From the NCBI GenBank assembly GCA_035353615.1, contig DAOPZY010000061.1, positions 1 to 13,932 on the forward strand: a DNA stretch of 13,932 bases, written 5' to 3'. Origin of the DNA: CAXXOK01 sp035353615. Its GTDB lineage: Bacteria > Bacillota > Clostridia > Christensenellales > Aristaeellaceae. Of the stretch, positions 5,692 through 11,336 are shown piece after piece (positions within the stretch are counted from its first letter, which is position 1; each line of letters begins with the position of its first letter). The translations under genes and the position numbers were made by a program. Below the pieces are notes generated by a model that saw only the letters and a program-made list of their open reading frames with translations, was not told the DNA's origin and searched no databases.

Positions 5692-6962
5692 AAAAATGGT
5701 TTCTGATTCTGTTGGCACTGACGCTGCCTGTTACAGGCGCGATCGCTCAGGAAAATCAGGTGGTTGCGCTGCCAACCGTAGCGCCCGTTTCGCAGGTCGC
5801 CGTTACCCAAACAGCCGACTATTCGCTCGGTTCGATGGCAGAGTATTACGCATCGACCGCCGTAGAAGGCGACGATTATCAATCCCCGCAGATGACCGCC
5901 GATGAAAAGAGTCGCGCCAAAACATTGCTGACTGCCTACCAGGCGGGCGAACGCCCGGCAAGCAGCGTGCTCAACAAGCTGGACAACGTGGTGGTTGGAG
6001 TATATGCGCTCAAACCTGAGGATTACGAAGGTGTAACGCTGTATGTGTTGCTGCCCGTTAATCCGCTGACCGATGAGCAGATCCTGGAAGTGATCGACGC
6101 TTTTGCAGCTTGCGGGCAGACCTTTGACCCGGATGCGCTTTCCTTTCAAAACTGTATGCGTGGCGGCGGCAGTTCATCCTCGCGCTATATGCAGGAGGAG
6201 GAACGGGATCGAAGCAACGTGCTCCGGGACTTATACATTCGGGAGGGGTTTACCAGCAAAGCGGCTTTTACGCCGCTGGTATCGGATGATGGGTTGGGGC
6301 TGGTAACCCTCGATGCCGACGCGTACTGCGGGTTGGACAAATTCCCCTTCTTCCCTGCCCGCGCGATGACCGACGACGAACTACTGAGTTATATTATCTA
6401 TACCGAAGAGGGTGACCCAACGGAGTACGGCCATTACGCCGCCTATGAAAAGCAGTTGCGGCTGGAGCTTACCCGGCTTGTCGGCGCGCCCATGGTACTG
6501 ACACGGCAGGACGAAAACATGGGGGTCATGGGCGATTTCGACACCAGCTATGATGACGAAAAAGTGTATTGCGCCTCCTTCATGAGTATGGATGGCACTA
6601 ACTACTGGGGCTGCCTGGATGTGGATACGAATCAAATGCTTTCCGGTAATGTCTCCAAAAAGAATAATCTGCTGTACAGCGACCTGCACCTGAACCCGTT
6701 TGACCCAAAATGGCTGGACATTGCCAAAGCAACCGTTGCCAAGGCCCGTGGCGACAACATGGCCATCCGCACCGCAGAAAGCTGCGGCGAAGTTTGGCTT
6801 TCGGAGGCTGGGTTCGGCGTGTTGGTGAACGTAATCATGGCGGACGGCAGTTATTACGCAATCCAGCTTGCTTACCAGGACGAGTCCGTTTACGATGTGT
6901 TCACCTATGATTCTCACACGCCCAATCTGGAGAAGATGTATCCGGACGGATCTTTCGACTGA
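5688..6962 (+). CDS. Exported protein of the two-component operon, PepSY-like C-terminus
   Basis: The 424-residue product has a clear Sec signal peptide, MKKWFLILLALTLPVTGAIA, with likely cleavage after A20. There is no lipobox and no later membrane helix, so it should be secreted or held at the envelope by other contacts. Two internal modules look related: around 116-140 (LYVLLPVNPLTDEQILEVID) and 218-238 (FPFFPARAMTDDELLSYI). Residues 292-400 (YCASFMSMDGTNYWGCLDVD, then a helix, then GVLVNVIMADGSYYAIQLAY) resemble PepSY/YycI-type helix-strand units. A GGGSSSSR linker is at 159-166. Six cysteines (142, 156, 214, 295, 309, 366) could form disulfides. Start: AGGAGG ten bases upstream, ATG overlapping the kinase stop. 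The position suggests a partner or target of the sensor. No firm family name. Confidence 0.85.
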   Translation: MKKWFLILLALTLPVTGAIAQENQVVALPTVAPVSQVAVTQTADYSLGSMAEYYASTAVEGDDYQSPQMTADEKSRAKTLLTAYQAGERPASSVLNKLDNVVVGVYALKPEDYEGVTLYVLLPVNPLTDEQILEVIDAFAACGQTFDPDALSFQNCMRGGGSSSSRYMQEEERDRSNVLRDLYIREGFTSKAAFTPLVSDDGLGLVTLDADAYCGLDKFPFFPARAMTDDELLSYIIYTEEGDPTEYGHYAAYEKQLRLELTRLVGAPMVLTRQDENMGVMGDFDTSYDDEKVYCASFMSMDGTNYWGCLDVDTNQMLSGNVSKKNNLLYSDLHLNPFDPKWLDIAKATVAKARGDNMAIRTAESCGEVWLSEAGFGVLVNVIMADGSYYAIQLAYQDESVYDVFTYDSHTPNLEKMYPDGSFD

Positions 6963-6976
6963 AGGAGGGAACGATC

Positions 6977-7786
6977 ATGAAACGATGGTTAACGATACTG
7001 CTGCTCGGGCTTTTCATTACCGGTTCGGCAAGCACCGCCACCATGAGTGAATATCAACTTTCTCCGTATGTTGTGGACACGCAGGCGCTTTTATCGCTCA
7101 CCTTTGGCAATCAGGTGGATCAAGCGAAGCTCAACGATCGGGAATACGTTTTCTATGATTTGCCCGGCAGCGACGGCGCGCCTTTCTGCGGTTTGGATGA
7201 TACCGCCGGGTTTGGACAGATGCGCCTGACCTGCTACACAGCGTTGGTCGCAACGGAAACGCACGAGCCTGATATTTATGAAAACATTGAACCTTCCGGA
7301 ATCGCCAAGTGCGCGCTGAGCGCGCAGGAGGCGCAGCAGCAGGCCGAAACAGCCATACAATCGCTTGGCATAACCGATTACAGTTTCCAAAGCATTACTG
7401 CATACGGCAAACTGGAACATGTGACAAGCGGCTACCGCGTTGCCTACGGCCAATTGCTAAACGGTGTTCCCGTATACTGGGCGGCGTCTTTGCACTTGGA
7501 TGAAATGGCCGCCTGCCCGGAATCCAACCGCATCGAGGTAACGCTGGGCGACAGCGGGCTGGTGACCATCTCCGGTTTCTGGAGCCTCTTTACCCCCATT
7601 GGACACGATATAACCGTCCTCTCCGAGCAGGACGCCCTCGCCGCCTTTACGGCTGTTGGCGTGCAGGCGAACGCCGCCGAGCTTTGTTACCTGCTCGCGG
7701 GCAACCAGAAGGCAACCGCCGCGACCGCTGCCTACCGCTATCAAAACCGCTTTATCAACGCGGCGGATGGTAGTCTGTTGCAATAA
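6977..7786 (+). CDS. Exported YycI/PepSY-like protein
   Basis: The 269-residue product has a signal peptide (MKRWLTILLLGLFITGSAS, cleavage near 19) and no other membrane segment. The mature part reads as two repeated helix-plus-sheet units. The first is 113-173: SAQEAQQQAETAIQSLGI, then YRVAYGQLLNGVPVYWAASL. The second is 216-269: SEQDALAAFTAVGV up to AYRYQNRFINAADGSLLQ. An 'a-x-r-y...g-x-p-v' strand pair and an ending at '..ingaG..' are typical of YycI/PepSY-like regulators, which in Bacillus contact a sensor kinase outside the membrane. The ribosome site GGAGG lies eight bases before ATG. It is 14 bases after the previous gene and ends just before a terminator, so it is the last gene of the operon. 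Family placement is moderate. Confidence 0.83.
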   Translation: MKRWLTILLLGLFITGSASTATMSEYQLSPYVVDTQALLSLTFGNQVDQAKLNDREYVFYDLPGSDGAPFCGLDDTAGFGQMRLTCYTALVATETHEPDIYENIEPSGIAKCALSAQEAQQQAETAIQSLGITDYSFQSITAYGKLEHVTSGYRVAYGQLLNGVPVYWAASLHLDEMAACPESNRIEVTLGDSGLVTISGFWSLFTPIGHDITVLSEQDALAAFTAVGVQANAAELCYLLAGNQKATAATAAYRYQNRFINAADGSLLQ

Positions 7787-7806
7787 AGGCATTGCCCATC
7801 GGTTAA

Positions 7807-7839
7807 AACCCCTTGGTGCAAGTAAGGCATCAAGGGGTT
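7807..7839 (+). terminator. Terminator of the two-component operon
   Basis: AACCCCTTGGTGC (7807-7819) pairs with GCATCAAGGGGTT (7827-7839), a 13-bp stem with one G-T pair and a seven-base loop. It is followed by a weak T-rich stretch (ATTGTATAG). It begins 21 bases after the stop of the last operon gene. The A-rich left flank could let it work on the minus strand as well. Confidence 0.8.
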
Positions 7840-7898
7840 ATTGTATAGAAAACCACTGGCTAGGCCGGTAGGTTCCAGCCTGTTGAAATTGTGGGATT

Positions 7899-7945
7899 CT
7901 AAAGGGCCGAAGGTCCTTTAGCAGGGTTTGGGGCGGAACCCCAAC
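7899..7945. repeat. Tandem hairpin pair, probable dispersed intergenic element
   Basis: Two hairpins stand side by side: CTAAAGGGCC / GGTCCTTTAG (7899-7921, loop GAA) and GTTTGGGG / CCCCAAC (7926-7945, loop CGGAA). No T-run follows. A 'GGTTTGGGGCGGAACCCC' hairpin of this style is recalled from intergenic DNA of Clostridia, so this may be one copy of a repeated element; only one copy is seen here. Confidence 0.4.
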
Positions 7946-8038
7946 GGCTCAAGTGGCAAAGCCTTAAGCGCCTTGGCAATGCCGACGAAGGCGGCGAGCA
8001 AAACTGCTAAAGATACGAACAGGGGCTTTGACAGTCTG

Positions 8039-8093
8039 AACCACCAGCTACGCCAGTGGTTGGTTTTTCCGTCGGTAAATCCGCCAGACGGAA
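8039..8093. repeat. Two further small inverted repeats in the intergenic region
   Basis: AACCAC / GTGGTT (8039-8061) and TTCCGTC / GACGGAA (8067-8093) form two weak hairpins with long loops. The DNA from 7946 to 8131 otherwise shows nothing that reads as a real protein in any frame; the long open frames on both strands there are compositionally unconvincing. Confidence 0.3.
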
Positions 8094-8131
8094 CGAGCGG
8101 CCAAACGGTTATCCATTGCCGCACACAGGCT

Positions 8132-8281
8132 TTACTGTGCCCTGCCCTTTCTATGTTTGCCCGCCACCACGGTCTGCCAATTGGCATAGTCAATCCTGTT
8201 CGCGCCCTGATAAAACCGCGCCGCATCATCATGCTGTTGGCGCAAAATGGCCACACATGACGCGCTGGCTTCATTTTGCAT
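8132..8281 (-). CDS. Possible 49-aa protein or C-terminal fragment, unknown
   Basis: A short minus-strand frame starts at ATG 8279-8281 and ends at TAA 8132-8134. The peptide begins MQNEASASCVAILRQQHDD and continues ARFYQGANRIDYANWQTVVAG, with a basic tail KHRKGRAQ. It looks like real protein: two amphipathic helices, normal third-base choice and few rare codons. There is no good ribosome site (only AAAAGTGG) and the frame is closed by stops just upstream, so it may be a leftover C-terminus rather than a whole gene. A longer overlapping frame on the same strand (7918-8343) is Trp/Arg-rich and less likely. It diverges from the YfhO-like gene, whose promoter lies 65 bases away. Function unknown. 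Confidence 0.35.
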   Translation of the reverse strand: MQNEASASCVAILRQQHDDAARFYQGANRIDYANWQTVVAGKHRKGRAQ

Positions 8282-8345
8282 ATGCCACTTTTAGACCCGT
8301 TGTTATCAGGCTTTGCTAAAAATGCCCGATGTGCCGAAAGCATTG

Positions 8346-8374
8346 TTGACAGCTATTTTAAACAAGGTTATAGT
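8346..8374 (+). promoter_or_regulatory. Consensus sigma-A promoter of the YfhO-like gene
   Basis: A perfect TTGACA (-35, 8346-8351), exactly 17 bases of spacer and TATAGT (-10, 8369-8374) predict a transcript starting near 8381, about 24 bases before the ATG. GGAGG (8392-8396) lies eight bases before ATG 8405. This promoter rules out the longer reading frame that would start at 8276. Confidence 0.88.
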
Positions 8375-8404
8375 ATCATTAGTCATTTGCCGGAGGCTGC
8401 CAAC

Positions 8405-10912
8405 ATGAAGCGTTTGAAACCCTTCCCATCCTCCAAAGCGTTGCTGTATCTGTCGGCTTTTGGGATACCGATCTTGCTGTATATGATGGTGATGGTCGCA
8501 TGTAAAATAACGCCCTTTGGTACCCGCACCTTGCTGGTATGGGATGCCAACGGGCAGTATGCGGCTTTTTTAACCGAATTGCGCCGGATCATGCTTGGGC
8601 AGGCGGACCCTTTCTACACCTTTCACACAGCACTTGGCAGCGGCCTCGCCGGCTTGCTATCCTATTATCTGGCCAGCCCATGGAATGTAATTTTTACCTT
8701 ATTCAAAGAAACCGATCTACCGCTGGCTTACAGCCTACTCGTGCTTATGAAAATCGGCTTAGCCGGCCTGTGCATGATGGTATACCTGCATAACACATAC
8801 CGTCTCAACCAAAAAGGGCTGCTATTTGCGGTAACGTACGCGTTAATGGGGTATGTCGCCGTTTATAGCTGGTCTGTGATGTGGATGGATGGCGTCGCCA
8901 TCTTCCCATTGGTTGTGCTTGGCCTGCGGAAAATCAGCAAACGGGAAAAACCGATAACCTATATTGTCGCTTTGGCCTATGCCCTATTTTGCAACTATTA
9001 TATTGGCTTTATGATTTGCCTGTTCTCGGTGCTGTTTTTTGCCTATCTGGCGCTTGAAGATCGCAAAGCGCTTCGCACGGCGTTTGTCTTTATGGGCGCA
9101 TCCCTTTTGGCGGGAGGGCTGGCCGCGGTGATGTTAATCCCCGCGTATGCGGAAATCTCCAGTAGTTATCAAATGCTCAATTTTACCGGCGAATCGCTTG
9201 CGCGCATCAACTCGCTGTTTAGCATTATGACTAAGTCCTTCACGGGCGCTGTGAGTTATGATCAGTTGCGCTATGGGCAACCGAATGATTACATCGGTAT
9301 CCCTGTGCTGGTTTTGGCTTTCAGCTACTTTCTGAATCCGGCAATCCCTTTGCGCAAACGGATGCTGAGCACTATCTTGCCCGGGATCCTGCTGGTAAGC
9401 TTCATCCTGAAGCCACTCTACCTGTTATGGCATGGCAATGATTTCCCCAGTTGTTTTCCGGCCCGGTTTTCCTTTCTATTCTGCTTTGTGCTGATCGAAT
9501 TGGCCGTTCAGGGCTATTTGGCAATGCCGCGCCCTGCCTCGCTGCCATTTCGTCGGCGTTTGCTATGGCTAAGCATTGGGATGGTAGCGTTTACGGCGAT
9601 CGCGTTCAGAACCGATTTGGAAAACTACCTTACCTACGAAACCGTCATCCTTGATGTTTTTACTTTCATAGCCACCTGCCTGCTGTTGATTCGCCCTTCA
9701 CCGGTACGCTACAGGCGTATTGCCTGCGTTTTGTTGTGCGCGATGCAGGTTGCGGGTTTAAGTATCAATGCCTATATGGGTTACCACCGCATGGATATCG
9801 TCAATGATATGACGACGGATCAATATGCCAAGAACATCACCGAAAACAGCGGGTATGTGCGGCGCATCCTTTCTTCTGATCCGGAAACGGACGGTCTGTA
9901 CCGGCTGGAGAAGAATTACCGTATCAGCGAAAACGATGCCATGTCGCTGGATTATCCGGGGTTAAGCCATTACAGCTCCGCAACAAACCCCACGGTTGCG
10001 CGTTTTGCAGACCAGATTGGCCTGTACCACAGTTATCTGCGCGTTTTATACGGGAATGGTACCACGCCAGTCCTTGATAGCCTGTTGGGTGTTAAATACA
10101 TTTTATACAACACGGAAGCCTCGCTTGAAAGCCTCCCATCCGACTATACGGCGCTTTGGACCGATGGTATGATTACTGCATACCAGAACCCGTACGCCCT
10201 CCCCCTGGCGATGATGACTCCCCGGCAAAGCAAAGCAACGCTGGATTCGGGGAACCCGTTCCTTTCACAAAATTCGATCTTATCCGATTTGACAGGCGAG
10301 GATATTCAAGCATTTATCCCGTTGGACGCTAAAATTACATCCGATGGCGATGGCTTCGTCTATGCCGAAATACCCATTGCGGCCGGCGCTAAAGTGTATA
10401 TGCTCTCCTACGGCAGTTATTACTATCTGAATGAGCTGCCCGGGCAGGACGAGCATCTGTTTCAGGGTTGCGTGCTATTGCCGATTTCCAAGGTTGATAC
10501 CACCTATCACCTCAAAATGTGGTCGAGCACTGGCATCGCGCCGCAGTTTGCAACCTTCTCGATGGATGCGTTGGCGAGCAGCTACAAGCAGCTTGCAAAG
10601 TATGGTTACGAGGTGCAAAGCGATACGGCGTCGCACCTGAGCATCAACGTAACCGCCGACGACCAGCATACCCAGCTGATGCTGACAATCCCTTACCATC
10701 AAGGTTGGACCGCCTGGGTTGATGGCAAAAAGCAAAGCACTCTTAGCAAGTACGGCGCGCTGCTATCTGTTGAGCTAACACCGGGCAACCATCATGTGGA
10801 ACTCCGATTTATGCCTTCGGGATTGCTGGCTGGGGCTATCATCAGCGGCGTCAGTTTGTTCCTATTGGCATTGCGGCTGATACTGCTTCGCCGAAAGGCT
10901 CTGCGCCGATAA
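8405..10912 (+). CDS. YfhO-family multi-pass membrane protein
   Basis: The 835-residue product matches the YfhO family in architecture. A first membrane helix (about 12-33) is followed by the family-typical outer loop RTLLVWDANGQYAAFLTELR with conserved Asp (D47). About a dozen more helices run to near residue 500, then a large extracytoplasmic domain of about 300 residues, a closing membrane helix (about 807-828) and a basic tail LRRKALRR. The outer domain ends with a strand motif (YHQGWTAWVDGKKQ, HHVELRFMPSGLLAG) typical of the family. YfhO-like proteins are GT-C-fold-like membrane proteins; Bacillus YfhO takes part in adding sugars to lipoteichoic acid at the outer membrane face using lipid-linked sugar. 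The substrate here is unknown, and no glycosyltransferase partner (GtcA/CsbB type) is in the window. It is a single-gene unit with its own promoter and a terminator at 11058. Confidence 0.87.
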   Translation: MKRLKPFPSSKALLYLSAFGIPILLYMMVMVACKITPFGTRTLLVWDANGQYAAFLTELRRIMLGQADPFYTFHTALGSGLAGLLSYYLASPWNVIFTLFKETDLPLAYSLLVLMKIGLAGLCMMVYLHNTYRLNQKGLLFAVTYALMGYVAVYSWSVMWMDGVAIFPLVVLGLRKISKREKPITYIVALAYALFCNYYIGFMICLFSVLFFAYLALEDRKALRTAFVFMGASLLAGGLAAVMLIPAYAEISSSYQMLNFTGESLARINSLFSIMTKSFTGAVSYDQLRYGQPNDYIGIPVLVLAFSYFLNPAIPLRKRMLSTILPGILLVSFILKPLYLLWHGNDFPSCFPARFSFLFCFVLIELAVQGYLAMPRPASLPFRRRLLWLSIGMVAFTAIAFRTDLENYLTYETVILDVFTFIATCLLLIRPSPVRYRRIACVLLCAMQVAGLSINAYMGYHRMDIVNDMTTDQYAKNITENSGYVRRILSSDPETDGLYRLEKNYRISENDAMSLDYPGLSHYSSATNPTVARFADQIGLYHSYLRVLYGNGTTPVLDSLLGVKYILYNTEASLESLPSDYTALWTDGMITAYQNPYALPLAMMTPRQSKATLDSGNPFLSQNSILSDLTGEDIQAFIPLDAKITSDGDGFVYAEIPIAAGAKVYMLSYGSYYYLNELPGQDEHLFQGCVLLPISKVDTTYHLKMWSSTGIAPQFATFSMDALASSYKQLAKYGYEVQSDTASHLSINVTADDQHTQLMLTIPYHQGWTAWVDGKKQSTLSKYGALLSVELTPGNHHVELRFMPSGLLAGAIISGVSLFLLALRLILLRRKALRR

Positions 10913-11006
10913 ACGCCCCAAAGAGGCGGCACGCAGGATGCGCACAGCTCCTTTTGAACGCGTTTGTAACGGGTAGCGCTTTGTCTGCCCTAAGCCCTGC
11001 GTTGAT

Positions 11007-11114
11007 TTACGGGCGTATGCGCCAACCGATTGTGCTGGCGCAACCCCATACAGGAACCCCCTTGAACCGTAACGGTTTGAGGGGCTTCAATATTTCGTTA
11101 AATTCTTCCATCAT
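11007..11114 (-). CDS. Possible 35-codon mini-ORF across the terminator
   Basis: On the minus strand GAGGTGATATGATG gives a fair ribosome site before ATG 11109-11111 (or 11112-11114). The frame MMEEFNEILKPLKPLRFKGV continues to TAA 11007-11009. Most of the middle is the terminator hairpin read backwards (KPLKPLRFKG), so the peptide may be an accident. It could be the broken start of a lost gene or a leader peptide. No homology is recognised. Confidence 0.18.
   Translation of the reverse strand: MMEEFNEILKPLKPLRFKGVPVWGCASTIGWRIRP
11054..11088 (+). terminator. Terminator downstream of the YfhO-like gene
   Basis: CCCCTTGAACCG (11058-11069) pairs without gaps, using two G-T pairs, with CGGTTTGAGGGG (11073-11084); GAA/TTC extends the base. 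The T-run is weak (CTTCAATATTT). It lies about 145 bases after the stop at 10912. The core is almost the same as the tRNA terminator at 53-85. The gap 10913-11053 shows only a small GC hairpin near 10914-10926 and no gene. Confidence 0.7.
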
Positions 11115-11336
11115 ATCACCTCAATGCCGCACCCCACAAAAACCTATCGCTCAATCAGCGCACGCTTTCGCTCCCCAGCCTAAAACCTTGTGTTTGCGTA
11201 TCGGTTTCAGCAAAGGCTCAGCTTTCTCCAAGCGTAACCATTCGGTCTCCGTCCAGCTTTATAGCCGTGCTCCCATACGGTTCGATACGCGCCTATCGGA
11301 AGCCGATTGCACAGTCCATACGCACCCACCGCTCAT
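11115..11336. other. Gene-free stretch with a possible minus-strand remnant
   Basis: No complete gene is seen between the mini-ORF and the kinase stop. On the minus strand, 11292-11218 gives 23 codons of protein-like reading (ARIEPYGSTAIKLDGDRMV...) between two stops. It is similar in style to the closing beta strands of glycoside hydrolases, but far too short to identify. No terminator for the kinase gene is visible directly after its stop at 11337. Confidence 0.25.

Noticed and set aside
5475..6149. 224-codon minus-strand frame
   Set aside because: It is antisense to the kinase end and the exported protein, Cys/His/Arg-rich without domain or ribosome site.
7918..8343. 141-codon minus-strand frame, and 110-codon plus-strand frame over the same region
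   Set aside because: Both have odd composition (Trp/Arg-rich or Ser/Pro-rich), no ribosome site, and cover the hairpin pair; the 49-codon frame inside is more protein-like.
8276..8404. Longer start for the YfhO-like gene (43 extra codons)
   Set aside because: It covers the consensus promoter and the GGAGG ribosome site, and the extra residues do not look like part of a membrane protein.
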